A model generated the notes under the pieces. The model was not told where the DNA came from. It ran no database searches and saw only the letters and a list, made by a program, of their open reading frames with translations. Source: Anolis sagrei (taxonomy: Eukaryota; Chordata; Lepidosauria; Squamata; Anolidae). Taken from it: a stretch of DNA of 64,000 nt. The translations under genes and the position numbers were made by a program. Of this stretch, positions 52,800-64,000 are shown in pieces (position 1 is the first letter of the stretch; each line of letters opens with the position of its first letter). Location of the stretch: NCBI RefSeq assembly GCF_037176765.1, contig NC_090025.1, forward strand, positions 141,170,758 to 141,234,757, in the 5' to 3' direction.

Positions 52800-53025
52800 T
52801 TTTTTTAATCGTGTGAGAAGCAACTTGAGAACATACTGCAAGTTGTTTCTGGTGTGAGAGAATTGGCTGTCTGCAAGAACTTTGCCAAGGGGACGCTGGG
52901 CTATGTTAGCTAGGAGGCTTCACTCATGTCCTCACAAACTAGAGCTGAAAGGCGGGAGCTACCTTCAGGTCAGCAGTCCTGCTGGCACAAGGGGTTAACC
53001 CATTGCACCACCGTGGCTCCCAGTC
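52800..53025 (-). mobile_element. tRNA-derived SINE
   Basis: Reverse orientation: gtgtgagaagcaacttgaga, agagaattggctgtctgcaa, accttcaggtcagcagtcct, head ggcacaaggggttaacccat and tgcaccaccgtggctccc. Family of 1487 and 36925. Confidence 0.72.
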
Positions 53026-53149
53026 CTGAGCTAGTAGGAAGCTTCCTCTAAAAGTGCATCTCTGATACTCTTTAGTTGCCTCGGCATTCCCACATCCATT
53101 CCTTTGCAATTTACTGTGGCCCTAATTTGTATCTATCATAGGGTTTTCT

Positions 53150-53312
53150 TGCTGAGATCTCTTCAGAGATGGGTTTGCCTTTACCTTTTTATGAGGCTCA
53201 GAGAGTGCAATTTGCCTTAGATCATTCCAATGGGTTTCCATGGCTGAGCAGGAATTCGAACCCCAGTTTCTGAAGTTGTAAGCCCACACTGAAATCACTA
53301 CATAATGCTGGC
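53150..53312 (-). mobile_element. tRNA-derived (MIR-like) SINE
   Basis: Reverse orientation: gggtttgcctttaccttttt, tgggtttccatggctgagca, ggaattcgaaccccagtttc (B box side) and cactgaaatcactacataat. Family of 21850 and 63525. Confidence 0.62.
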
Positions 53313-53324
53313 TCTCCCATATTC

Positions 53325-53713
53325 ATGTTGTTCATTCGTTCAGTCGTCTCCGACTCTTCGTGACCTCATGGACCAGCCCACGCCAGAGCTCCCTGTCGGC
53401 CGTTACCACCCCCAGCTCCCTCAAGGTCAGTCCAGTCACTTCAAGGATGCCATCCATCCATCTTGCCCTTGGTTGGCCCCTCTTCCTTTTGCCTTCCACT
53501 TTCCCCAGCATAATTGTCTTCTCTAGGCTTTCCTGTCTCCTCATGATGTGGCCAAAGTACTTCAACTTTGTCTCTAGTATCTTTCCCTCCAGTGAGCAGT
53601 CGGGCTTTATTTCCTGGAGGATGGACTGGTTGGATCTTCTCGCAGTCCAAGACACTCTCAGAACTTTCCTCCAACACCACAGCTCAAAAGCATCGATCTT
53701 CCTTCGCTCAGCC
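53325..53713 (-). mobile_element. BovB (RTE) LINE, ORF2 C-terminus, best preserved
   Basis: Minus frame of 107 codons (53655-53332): ARRSNQSILQEIKPDCSLEG, LKYFGHIMRRQESLEKTIML, WMDGILEVTGLTLRELGVVT, ELWRGLVHEVTKSRRRLNE. Open across the whole fragment, so it is the youngest-looking of three. 5'-truncated. Confidence 0.88.
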
Positions 53714-53756
53714 CATATTCATAGATGCACCCAAGTATCTTGCATGAATGATCAGT

Positions 53757-53887
53757 GAATAATAATAATAACAATAACAATAATAATAATAATAACAACA
53801 ATAAATGTTATTTATTACCTGCTTCTGATGGCTTGAGGTGGGGTACAACAAAGTCAAAAACTTATGAACTATATATATATATATATA
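53757..53887. repeat. AAT/AAC and TA microsatellites
   Basis: (AAT/AAC)n at about 53757-53803 and (TA)n at about 53871-53887, part of a LINE-like AT-rich tail. Confidence 0.7.
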
Positions 53888-55135
53888 ATAAAATACATAG
53901 ATAAAAACACACCAATACAAAAAAATACACCAAACACAGATACAAAATTAACTTATAGCAGTAATAGAATGTAAATCAAAACTCATGATTGAAAGCTGGT
54001 TGGATAGGCTTGCCGGAAGAGATGGGTCTTCAATTTTGACAGCTCGTTTAGGTGTTGGATCTTTTCCACCTATACATTAGACATCTACTGAAAACATTGT
54101 TTTGATACATAGTTTGGGAAATGGTACTTTTGGACCATAGAACCCAGTGAATGCAGCAAGGTATACTTGGAGTTGTAGTCCAAAAAAAGTACCTCATCCA
54201 ATCTTGGTTTGATGGCTTGCTCTGCAAATCCTGTGCAATAAATATGCACTTTTGAATAGCAGCCAACCAGCAACACTTACCAAGCATGTAATTAGATATA
54301 CGTAACTTCATGCACATTCATGGTACTTAAGAACCTGTTGCTTTCTTTGCTCCCTGATAGCTATAATATCTAAATTATTGATATTTTCATGACTTACAGA
54401 TTTTGAGAAAATCCTGTGGCACAGAAAGATTTACGTTTAGGGACTAAATTAATTGTGAGTAGATTCTTGTTGGGACTAACAAAATGCCGGACTTGCTATG
54501 TCAGCTTTCATGAATTGCAGTCAGTTTCATCAGATGAATGAACTTTCATCTTGAATTAGAGGGATGTCTAAACACAAATGATTTGTGACTGAATGATTAT
54601 AAATAGAGAGGACGGAAGAGAGTAAAACGAATAAAAAAACAGATGGCAGCAATTACTTTGACCATGGCGGTTCACAAAGCGACTGTTACTGATAAGACAT
54701 TGAGTACACCAAGGAACTATTATATTTATTTTTAATGATATCCCAGATCAAGTCACAGAACAGAGAACTGATCTTGTGGTGAATTGTTGCTTATGGATTT
54801 CTATCTCTTTTGAATTTGTCTTCACTTTGCTCAGTCAAAGCCACTTTTGAGCTCTGTCGAGGAGTGTTTTAGGAGGCGGAAATGTTCTCCTGGCGCTTTT
54901 AAAAGCAATACAACCCCCACATTCACAAGCAAACCCTAAATTTTGACTATGCTTGGGCTGGAAACGTACTATAAAATAGTACTGAAGAAACTGGAGAGGC
55001 CCACAAACACTTCTTCAGGGAGATATTCTTTCAAGTGTGAATAATTGAAATCATGGATGAAGAGCCTGCGAATTAGGAGGTTGTGCTATATTGCCTTCTT
55101 AAAATCCAGATGCAGGAACTATGATATGGAAGATA
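53888..55135. other. XPOT intron 1, nothing recognised
   Basis: No repeat or RNA gene identified. Confidence 0.3.
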
Positions 55136-55730
55136 TCTATATAAATAAAAATGTAATGTTCATTTGTGGGATTAACATACTCAAAAACCACTGGACGAAT
55201 TGACACCAAATTTGGACACTACACTTCTAACTGACCAACGAGTGACCATCACTCATAAACCCCTCCCAAAAATAACGGAAAGGACCTAAAACCCCCAAAA
55301 AGCGAAATGACGATACAGCACATGTGCGAAAACATTAGCTCCCAGCATCCCTTAGATCAAGCCCTTTAGGGGAGGAGGATGCTCCAAAAGCACTGCTTCC
55401 AAGCTGCAAGCTTGCTTCTCCTTGGATTGCTTCTCATTCCGTACATGTTTCCTATTTCTGGACTGCAACTCCCAGCAATTCTCCAGATAAATAAGATATA
55501 TAGATTAGATAGAGATAGATAGTAGGTAGATAGATCAATCAGGAGGACTGCTGGGAGTTACAGTCCAAGAATAGGTAGAGAAGGAAGAAAGGAGAGAAAG
55601 AAAAAGGTAGGGGAAGGAAGGAAAGAGGTAGAAAAGGAAGGAAGGAGAGAATGAAAGAAAAAAGGGAAGGAAGGAAGGAGAGAAAGAAGGAGGGAAGGTT
55701 GGAGATTTAATCTACTATATATGCTCTTGT
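55136..55730 (+). mobile_element. Helitron-like element, left part
   Basis: Starts TCTATATAAATAAAAATGTA after an A, as at 16310, with gtgggattaacat, accactggacgaattgacac, then ggactgcaactcccagcaat and a long purine-rich stretch (55585-55700). The CTAG end is not seen. Confidence 0.55.
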
Positions 55731-56384
55731 AGAAGTCATATAAGGTGAGGACTCTCATTGACCTGTGTATATATCTACCCAGGTTTTTTTAATGGATTTT
55801 TGACTAAAATTTCTAGACTTATAAAATAGTATATATTGTAATAAGCTCATGTCTTTATTCAATTCATACCCAGTCTTTTTTGGACTCAACGTGTTCATGC
55901 TTTATGGTTTTTACTCATAAATGTCTGGTTGTGACCATGAGCTATGTTCCAGTGAATTCTGCCAGCTTTACAGAATGAAGACATCTTTTTGGACTATAAT
56001 TCCCTGAATCCACAAGCTGGGCTCCCAAAGGGGTTTTCCTAAGTTCTGCTTTTTTATTACCATTTATGCCTCACAGAAGTTGACCCAATTGAACTAGCAA
56101 TAAACAAGTGACTGAGGATTTTTAAAGCTCTTCAGAGCATGGTGACGCTCCTGAGGAATGTTGAAAAACCTCCCCAATCTAAAAATAATTTCTTTTATAA
56201 AAGGATGACTCAGAAAACAGGGCAGGCAAAAATAAACTGAAAAAAAATGAACAATATCTCAAATAATACAAGATGCATCAGTCAATTCAGGTAAGGTATA
56301 GATAAACCACCTAAACCATGTATTAAGAAATGGCCGGTCTGACAATGGCCATCCTTTTGTTTGCAATGCAGAGAAAAAAGTATA
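55731..56384. other. XPOT intron 1, nothing recognised
   Basis: No repeat or RNA gene identified. Confidence 0.3.
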
Positions 56385-56497
56385 CAGTCACCCCTCCATA
56401 TTTACTGCAGTTAGGGGCACCCACATAAATAAAATATTTTTAGAAACCTGAGAGAATACCTTTCTAGGAATCTAGCTTATCCAGCATGAGTCTATGG

Positions 56498-56984
56498 CAG
56501 GGGTCTCCAACCTTTTGCCTTCCCTGGAAGAAGCCATGTAGGAAGAAGAAACATTGTCTTGGGCCACATATAAATTATGTCAACACTAACAATACCTGAT
56601 GAGCAAAGAAAAGGGGAGAGCTCTGCATAATTTCTGTGATATCTGCCACCATAGATAAGCAAAAAATCATAAACAAAACAAAAACCAGATCCTTATTGTG
56701 TTGCCCTATTTGGAGAGTCTTTTAAAACTTTCAAGCAGAACTTCTGGCTGAACTGTTTGCAATTATAATAGAAATAATAGATAGCACTTTAATACTTGTA
56801 GACATGGCATGTTTTGATTGTTCCATTCTGTTGTGGTCAATGGAGTTTATACTCAAGAAATGTGCAATAAAGTTATAAAAAAATTAATGTTTTCACTAAG
56901 TTTACAGTTTTGTGTTGGGCCACATTCAAAGTTGTCCTGGGCTACTTGCGGCCCATGGGCCACAGATTGACCAAGATTGCTGCA
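56498..56984. mobile_element. hAT-like element (CAGGGGTCTCCAACC)
   Basis: Left end CAGGGGTCTCCAACCTTTTG, with gggccacata and gggccacattcaaagttgtc blocks and a worn right end near gattgaccaagattgctg. Confidence 0.5.
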
Positions 56985-57005
56985 TAGTAAACATAATCCA
57001 TAGAG

Positions 57006-57145
57006 CAGTGGTTCTCAACCTGTGGGTCCCCAGGTGTTTTGACCTTCAACTCCCAGAAATCCCAGCCAGTTTACCAGTTGTTAGGATTTCTGGGAGTTGG
57101 AGGCAAAAAACCAAAAACTGGGGACCCACAGGTTGGGAACCATTG
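57006..57145. mobile_element. palindromic hAT MITE
   Basis: CAGTGGTTCTCAACCTGTGG ... GGTTGGGAACCATTG with perfect duplication ccatagag (56998-57005, 57146-57153). Family of 26394. Confidence 0.87.
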
Positions 57146-57664
57146 CCATAGAGTGTCACTGGGTGACCCACCAGTGGCTAGAGAAGTATTCTCTCTAGGT
57201 AATCCAGCACACGGCTGTGGTTTGCTTTTGGCTTAAGTCAACAATATAGTTGTGCTGGGGGAGCTAGAGATATCTAAAGAGATGGTATTAATGAAATCTG
57301 CAAAAGCGGAACACAAATGTAGAAAGTCAACTGTACTAGGATATACAGTTCAGAGCATAATTATAAGGCTTGTGCCTACCTGCTTGCATGTGCTTTGATC
57401 CATCATATAAGCCTTTCTGAGCCCAGCAATGTCCAATTGTGTTGTAATATGACTGTTATCTCTATAACTAGGAGGACCAGTTATCATGCTGGCTAGGGAT
57501 GATATATCTGGAACAGAGTTGGGGAAAGCTTTCCTATAATTACTTATTATTCTGAGGACTATTTCTACTTATGCCTACTTCCATAGGAGTAAGCCTCACT
57601 GGATTCAGTAGAGCTTACCTCTGAATAGACATGTATATATGGGATTTTATTGTTAGCATAATAA

Positions 57665-57850
57665 ACTATGATGATGATGATGATGATGATGATAATAATA
57701 ATAATACCATCTGCCAGCTGCAGAAGGCCAGTTTACTGGGATCTGCACACATTATTCTCCGATACATCACACAGTCCTAGACACTTGGGAAGTGTCCGAC
57801 GTGTGATCCAATTCAACAACCAGTGCCTGCTGTGGACTCATCTTGTTGTG
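57665..57850. repeat. ATG/ATA microsatellite and LINE-like fragment
   Basis: (GAT)n then (AAT)n at 57667-57706, followed by about 140 bp (gccagctgcagaaggccagt ...) that resembles a LINE 3' part. Clade not assigned. Confidence 0.4.
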
Positions 57851-59569
57851 TTTCAAATAATAATATAGCAAAGTAAAATACAGCAAACAGATAATAAACA
57901 TTAAGTAAAATGCAAAATTTAACAAATATTCAATAAATCACGCAAAATAAAATGGTAGGGGGAATAAAACCACAGTGGGCGGGCCAAATGCACAGTATAA
58001 AATTGATAAAACCCTAGGTGAGATAAATAAATGGAGTAGTGTGTGTCTGAGGGGAGAACTCAGAAGGGGTGAAAATGGGGTTAACCTTCACTAAGGGATG
58101 AGAGAAAGTGTATCAAGAGGACAGATCTTTATTGGGACGGACATGGTATGGGAGTATGCGTTCATTTGTCAAAGGCAAGCCAAAAGAGCCAGATTTTTAG
58201 GCCTTTCTTAAAGGCTGCCAGGGTGCATTGCATTATATTGGTTGAAGAAGCCTTGTAGCACAATTTGGTGGTACAAATAATTGTTGTTTTTCTTTTTTTT
58301 AAGCTGTTGAGATTGTCACTAATAATTGTTCAAGCCTTTTCAGTAATAGTATTGATAATCTCATTTATTTGAGACTTATGGCTTAGACCCATTTGTTTTG
58401 TTAGTTTTTGTTTAAAGTGACCTCTTAATGTTTGTACTCTCTTGGTTTTAAATTGCATGAATTATTTGTTGAATTTTCTGTATTTTATCATGGAGTACTG
58501 CTCTTTGAGTATAAATGAATCAGTGTTAATCTGTATCTTATATTTTAACTTCTTGAACAAACTCTTCTAGGAAGTGTTTTAGCCCTAAAAGCTGGCACAG
58601 AAAAGCAGGCAAAGAAATAGTATGAAAGCCATCTTATAGGCTCTGGCTTCACAACTGTGAGTCAGATGCTCCTATGATTCACACTTCTTGTGACTTAATC
58701 TAGTTTAAATAGGTGGAGTGCACTACAGTTATAGAAGTGTAGGTTTTCAAGCTGCACTTGATGAAATCAGCTACACCAATCTTTGTATTCAATGTGTTCT
58801 TGCCAGTTTTCCTTTTAATTATATGTTTGAAAAATAATGTTTGTGTTAGTAGCTAGAGGTAGAACATAATGAGTCAGAAGAACTTGAGCTTGATAATGTG
58901 GAATTTTGCTAGCAGTGAAGAGGAAACCTTCTACAGTGTTTTGTTCTTACTGGTTGCTTTGATAGGATGAAATTAACAATAGCAACCAGCACAAGGAACA
59001 TGCCATAAATAATTCAGTGTCATTCCTGCCTTGTTTTGGATAGGTCCTTCCTCTCTCTATCTAATTTTTTCATGACCAGATTTCCTCTGCATCCAGGTTT
59101 ACCTGCTGCCATGAAACTTGCCATGTCTACAAAAGCAAGCAATAAAGCTAAGAAACATTATAATATATTTTTCTAGGTCCTGTAACTTTATACCATAGTT
59201 ACAATCTGCTCGAATATGTGAATAAATGACTTACCTACTGTTGGAGCTGGTAAGACAAGAATTATACAGAATAAAAGGGACTCCTTAAACTTGGGTCTGT
59301 GTATACACCAGGAATTAACTCACAGACTTATCATTTGTTATAGATAGGAGAAAAATATTTTGTGTAACAGATACCTGGGGTACTAGAAAAACTGCCACCT
59401 TCAATGAGTTAGAATGGAACTAAAGCAACCGTACTTTACATTTTCACAGTACATCATACCTTCTTCTTGCTGGACTCTCTTGAGTTTTACAACAGTATCT
59501 CAGAACTTTAAAAAACATATTTTATCAAGAGAGTGATTTAAAATAACTCCTGACCACAGTAAGGACTTC
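57851..59569. other. XPOT intron 1, nothing recognised
   Basis: AT-rich; perhaps LINE-derived near 57850-58260. Confidence 0.3.
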
Positions 59570-59875
59570 ATCACATAGGTGGTTGCAAGCACCATAGGAT
59601 GCTTGCAGCACAAATTTTATATGGAGCCTCATGCCACCCATCACATGATGCACTGTAACTTTTGGCAGGGCTCCGTACAACAACTGTGGCGCAAGCGTCC
59701 TAGGATGTTGCGTCCCAAACACAAGAGGTTTCCTGTGTTCCTTAAGGAACAACGGGACCAGCACGGGAGAGTGTGATGGGGAAGCATTGTTGTGGGCGCA
59801 ACAGGGCGCTGGAATTGTCCGGCTGCCCTGCCAATTCGCCATGGAGGCTGATGAATCACCCCACAGGATCTCATC
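59570..59875. repeat. GC-richer unclassified block
   Basis: Stands out in base composition from its AT-rich surroundings, with tgcttgcagcac, caactgtggcgcaagcgtcc and gctggaattgtccggctgcc. Overlapping frames on both strands are short and unrecognised. Possibly a lizard repeat. Confidence 0.3.
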
Positions 59876-60279
59876 AATATTATGAGGTCCATAGAAACAT
59901 TACATCTATCCATATTAAAAGGAATATGGAAAGTACTATTGTCAGCTATTTAAAACATCTTCATTGGAGAAAATATACAAAATTTCAGGAGTCTTAGGAG
60001 GCTTACATGACTTAATTCTGTTATTACTTTAAATATCATTTTAGAAAGATACTTATTTTTCATACTGAAAAATACGATATTGGGACAAGTACTTATGCTG
60101 TAGATTCAGCTCTTGCCAATGCCGCTGTGTTGTTTGCTGACTGAGAGCTAACTCTTTTCTCATGCTTGACGATTGGATTGAACCTCTTTGGAATAAATTG
60201 AAAAGGATGCTTCACTCTTCACTTGATAGCCTGAAAGTAAGAAGGAAAGCAGTAATAATAAACAGAAATGACAGCTGCT

Positions 60280-60375
60280 ATTTTACTCAGAAGATAAGGA
60301 GCTGCTTCATACTTGGTCAGATGGTTTATCTGTCTGGCCCAGTATGACTCTTCCAGTTTTCCCTGGTACCTCCAT
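60280..60375 (-). mobile_element. SINE tail fragment
   Basis: ggagctgcttcatacttggt and ctgtctggcccagtatgact resemble the 3' part of the SINE at 23820. Confidence 0.4.
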
Positions 60376-60823
60376 AAGGTTGAGGATGATGAATACAAAA
60401 TCCATCATCCTCAGCAAAGATAACCAGTGCCCGTGATAAGAATTGTAATGACTGTTATTGCCAGCATCTCTGTAGTGTCTTGCATCAGTGTTTCATGTCG
60501 TAGCCAGATCTTTTTTCACTGTAGCTAGATTTCTTCTCTCAATGACCTCTTTTCCTTCCCACATTTCGTTGCCATTTCTTAAAATATCGTCTATTTTCTT
60601 ACCATTTGATCATTTTTCTATCGAAACTTTGTCACTCCATTGAAATACATTGACTATCAACTTTTCATCATATCATTTCCAGATTTATAAGCTAAGCATT
60701 TTGTATGCAGTTTTATTATGTGCAAACAAGACTAGGCAATATCCTACAGACTAGCGGAAACAATGTTAAAGAGTGGCTTTAGCATTACTTCTTACCATTA
60801 TCTCAATTTTCCTTCAATTGCAG

Positions 60824-60957
60824 ATGTGTGCAGCTTCTACTGGGGGTGAATGGGCTAATCCTGTTACAAATAAGGAAGCTGGAGTATAGCAGGAGAAATG
60901 GATGAGCAAGCACTGCTCGGATTAAATCCAAATGCTGACTTAGAATTCAGGCAAAGG
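60824..60957 (+). CDS. XPOT: XPOT exon 2, with start codon
   Basis: Acceptor TTCAATTGCAG precedes 60824. ATG at 60898 opens MDEQALLGLNPNADLEFRQR, nearly identical to the N-terminus of human exportin-t; donor AGG|GTAAGT. 60824-60897 is 5' UTR. Confidence 0.95.
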
Positions 60958-63900
60958 GTAAGTTTGTATTATAATTTTTCACTCTTTATTGTTGCATTGG
61001 ACATCATCATGACTTTGCTTTTGGTGCAAAATAAATGGTTTGGGGAGGGAAAAGTTTGACAAGTCCCAAAGTATGCAAAGTCCATTTAGAATTGTTCTGC
61101 CAGTGGTTCTCAATCTGTGCGTCCCCAGGTGTTTTAGTCTACAACTCCCAGAAATCCCAACCAGTTTACTGGCTGTTAGGATTTCTGCGAGTTGAAGGCC
61201 AAAACATCTGGGGACCAACAGGTTGAGAACCGCTGCCCTATGCTAAGCAATGCCATTTCATAGACTTCTGTGAGATTTTTTATCAACTTCTTTCATACCT
61301 TGTAATAAAAAATTGTCATGGCATGCTTTGCAACATGTGGGCCATATCATAATCATTATCTTGACCTTGTGGCATTCCAGATCAGCTGTTTTCTCGTTGT
61401 TTTGCTACCAGAGCATCTTTGTAGTCTGCTTTCTCCCACTTTTCAGAAAATTGTTTCCACACAGTAAATTTTGACTTCCCCGCCCTCTTCCTATTACCTT
61501 TCCCTTTTTTCTTCGGCAATCTCAGTTTTGTCCCCATATTAATCCCTTTAAATTACTGCAGTTTCTCTACTTTCCATTATTTATGCTGTTAGGCACGATG
61601 TAACAGTTTTCTCCTGCTTGTCTTTCTCTGATCTCTCTTCTCGTGCAACTTTTCTTCAGTTTTTGTTTCTTGCACTTATATTTCCCCAGATTTTCCCTCT
61701 TATCATATTTGTGCAGTGTTCCCCTTCTTTTTACAACTCTGTCTTCATAAAAATTAACAAAATTGCTAATGCATGTGCTTGCTTCAGAGTCCTGTACCCA
61801 ATTTTTATTTTCTTCTGTAAACAATACTTTTGAAATACATATTTACAAACTGAAGCTTTTTAAAAAATATTTTTAGGCATTGGCCTACTTTGAACAGCTG
61901 AAGGTATCTCCGGATGCTTGGCAGTTATGTGCTGAAGCTTTAGCAAAAGGCATCTACAGGTAAAAAAAACTTCATAATATAGTCTGGGAATGTCCTGCAT
62001 CTTTAAACAGGAGGTTTCACAATGTAAACTTCAATCACTGTGAACAAGCCAGTAATGTGTGGCCTTTAATGGTAAACATATATCAAATGTTTGTAGTAAT
62101 TCTGAAGCAGCATATGTGGTATAAGGATTTGCTTTTCTCTACATACTATATTTGTATCTATAATTTTGAAGTGCTTGACTAGATTTGGATTGATATCACT
62201 TAAGAGAAGCCAGGACTGAAAGTCAAGGTACAGATTGTGTGTTCCATTTTCAGATTGTTGATTTTTTTTTTTACAAAGCAATAATGGGAATTGAGCAACA
62301 TGTAGCTCACACCACTTTTGTCATTAAAAAAATTAAAATGGGGCCAAAAAAACCTTTTATAAAATATGTTTAGAAAAAGAATGTGGGATGTGCCTCAGGA
62401 ACCACCAAAGTTGCCAATCCCTTCTCTAAAGGAACATTTTAGTTTCAGGGGACAAGCATCTGAAGGTGGGGAAAAGTTTCTCTACTCTTCACTTACCTAC
62501 CTATGTTGTGTGTTACATAACTCAGCCCTTTTTGCTTGCTTATTTGGTGCGTCTGTGTGCCGCTTTCCTTCCAAACCTAAGCAGGAGCTTGTTTTGTAGC
62601 ATATGGGCCATATCATCACAATCTCTAGTGTGGACCTGTGACATCTGTGCAATATCTTGGGGAATACACACTTAGTCTTTACCTCGCCACTCAATGATTC
62701 GCTAGAAAAGGCAAATTAGTAGAGTACTTGTTGTTCCAGGTCTTCCACACTGATTGGTAAAGGTAAAGGTTTCCCCTGACATTAAGTCTAGTCGTGTCTG
62801 ACTCTGAAGGGTGTGCTCATCCCCATTTCTAAGCCGAAGAGCCGACATTGTCAATAGATACCTCCAAGGTCATATGGCCAGCATGACTGCATGGTGCGCT
62901 GTTACCTTTCCCACAGACATATTGATCTGCTCACATGTGCATGTTTTCGAACTGCTAGGTTGGCAGAAGCTGGGACTAACAGCAGGAGCTCAACCCACTC
63001 TCCGGATTCGAACCACTAACCTTTTGGTCAGCAAGTTCCACAGCTCAGCGGTTTAACCCACTAGGGGGCCTTTCCACACTGATTGGATCTACCTTAAATA
63101 CACAGTACATATTTGCCACTGGCTAGTACAAGGAAAGGAAACCTTGGGCCGGTGAAGGTTCCCAATCAAATCTTGGGGGTGCTTTTCCCTCTTTCCCTCA
63201 TCCCGGCCTTCCTAATGGGAACCTGGGAATTACATGGGACAATCCTGCTCCAGTCAACAATAACTGACCCTTAACACCACTTACACTCTCATTTGGGAAT
63301 CCCAGTGCACACATACCCTATATACTCATGTATAAGTCTAGACATTTCAGTCAAAAAATCAACTGCAAAAAACTGGGTCGACCAACACCCCCCCCCCCAC
63401 CACCACCACCACCACCACCACCACCACCACCACCACCTCTTTCTGACAACCATGTTTAGTAAATACCTTTTTATGCTGATTGGAAGGAGGAGTAATTTTC
63501 ATTGGTTAAGCTTTCTGCCCAGTTTTGAATTGTTGTGTGCATTCAAGTCTTTCCCAACTTACGATCCTAAGCCAAACCTATAATGAGGTTTCCTTGATAA
63601 GATTTGTTTAGAGGAGGTTTGCCTTTGTCTTCAGTTGAGAGAGAGAATGACTTGCCCATGTCATTCAGTGGATTTCCGTGGCTGAATGGGAATTCAAGCC
63701 CTGGTCTCCAGAGTCATAGCCCACACCACAATGGCTCTTACTTCATCCCATGCAGAACTCCAGATTTCTGTATTGCAGTGACAGACCACAAATCAGATAG
63801 GGAAAGTACTTTATCATTACATTTTGGGATAGGTTATATTTGTTCTGAGATCTCAAGTGGAATGTACACCCTCAGGCTAACTGCATGCATTCAGTGTTGA

Positions 63901-64000
63901 GCTGGACAACTTTCTACTAACTGCCAATTCAACACATTATTTCGCTGGATGTTGATTGTGCTCTTTACTTTGTTGCAGTGATGATCACATCAAATTTTTC
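60898..64000 (+). CDS. XPOT: XPOT, exportin-t, 5' part (runs off the window)
   Basis: Coding pieces 60898-60957, 61877-61959 and 63979-64000 join in frame: MDEQALLGLNPNADLEFRQR, then ALAYFEQLKVSPDAWQLCAE, ALAKGIYR, and, across a split Ser codon, SDDHIKFF. These are the first 55 or so residues of exportin-t (human about 962 aa), the start of the importin-beta-like HEAT-repeat domain. The protein exports mature tRNAs from the nucleus with RanGTP. Human XPOT also neighbours KICS2, supporting orthology. No lesion seen. The rest lies past base 64000. Confidence 0.95.
61101..61235. mobile_element. palindromic hAT MITE in XPOT intron 2
   Basis: CAGTGGTTCTCAATCTGTGC ... GGTTGAGAACCGCTG. Target duplication weak. 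About 140 bp after exon 2. Confidence 0.75.
61877..61959 (+). CDS. XPOT: XPOT exon 3
   Basis: 83 bp, acceptor TTTTTAG, donor AG|GTAAAA. ALAYFEQLKVSPDAWQLCAE then ALAKGIYR plus two bases. Confidence 0.95.
61960..62757. other. XPOT intron 3, nothing recognised
   Basis: About 62583-62660 (gcatatgggccatatcatca) echoes 61330-61400 in intron 2, so a short duplicated or repeat-derived piece may be present. Confidence 0.3.
62758..63070 (-). mobile_element. Sauria SINE, near full length
   Basis: Reverse orientation: aaaggtaaaggtttcccctg, catttctaagccgaagagcc, gaactgctaggttggcagaa, ggattcgaaccactaacctt and ggtttaacccactagggggc. Confidence 0.87.
63389..63438. repeat. C run and (CAC)n microsatellite
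   Basis: A C run followed by about 13 CAC units. The His-rich frame across it is a repeat artefact. Confidence 0.9.
63525..63745 (-). mobile_element. tRNA-derived (MIR-like) SINE
   Basis: Reverse orientation: ttgttgtgtgcattcaagtc, agaggaggtttgcctttgtc, gtggctgaatgggaattcaa, gccctggtctccagagtcat and cacaccacaatggctct. Family of 21850. Confidence 0.68.
63979..64000 (+). CDS. XPOT: XPOT exon 4, start only
   Basis: After TTTGTTGCAG; the first base completes the split Ser codon, then DDHIKFF. Human has SDDHVKFF here. Cut by the window end. Confidence 0.9.

Larger units (their letters stand above)
56385..57333. mobile_element. Tc1/mariner-like MITE carrying two nested hAT insertions
   Basis: Left CAGTCACCCCTCCATATTTA after TA, right gaaagtcaactg before TA. 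Own sequence is about 56385-56497, 56985-57005 and 57146-57333; the rest is inserted elements. Confidence 0.5.

Noticed and set aside
57668-57868. Met/Ile-rich frame
   Set aside because: Translation of GAT/AAT microsatellites.
63293-63583. His-rich frame
   Set aside because: Translation of the (CAC)n microsatellite.

Overview
The window is nuclear DNA from a squamate reptile, most like an iguanian (Anolis-type) lizard. Three conserved multi-exon vertebrate genes sit in dense repeats of a lizard type: Sauria SINEs, BovB/RTE, CR1 and L2-like LINEs, Penelope-like elements, Helitrons, a mariner relic, and many hAT and Tc1/mariner-like MITEs. Species was not determined. Family names come from motifs read by eye; no search was run.

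Layout. 1-27.4 kb is intergenic and repeat-filled; no host exon was recognised. 27.87-39.59 kb (minus) is KICS2 (C12orf66), three coding exons giving 446 aa, with a CpG-rich promoter at 39.6-39.9 kb. 40-42.2 kb is intergenic with a BovB remnant. 42.33-49.69 kb (minus) is RPL18A (ribosomal protein eL20), five exons giving 176 aa, with canonical splice sites, a TOP-like start and an NRF1-like site. 49.7-50.3 kb is a CpG-rich divergent promoter between RPL18A and XPOT. XPOT (exportin-t, plus) starts with an untranslated exon near 50.26-50.35 kb. Its coding exons lie at 60.82-60.96, 61.88-61.96 and 63.98 kb, the last cut by the window edge.

The genes are linked by growth control: KICS2 belongs to KICSTOR, which restrains mTORC1 at the lysosome; RPL18A is a 60S protein whose mRNA class (TOP) is translated under mTORC1; XPOT exports tRNA. 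KICS2 and XPOT are also neighbours in human 12q14, but there C12orf56 lies between them and RPL18A is on chromosome 19. An intact, intron-bearing RPL18A here is the most notable host-gene feature. Among the repeats, the most unusual are head-to-head Penelope tail dimers (one with a 15-bp target duplication), a roughly 1.16-kb unit bounded by ~100-bp inverted repeats, and a tandem array interrupted by a hAT MITE and a SINE.
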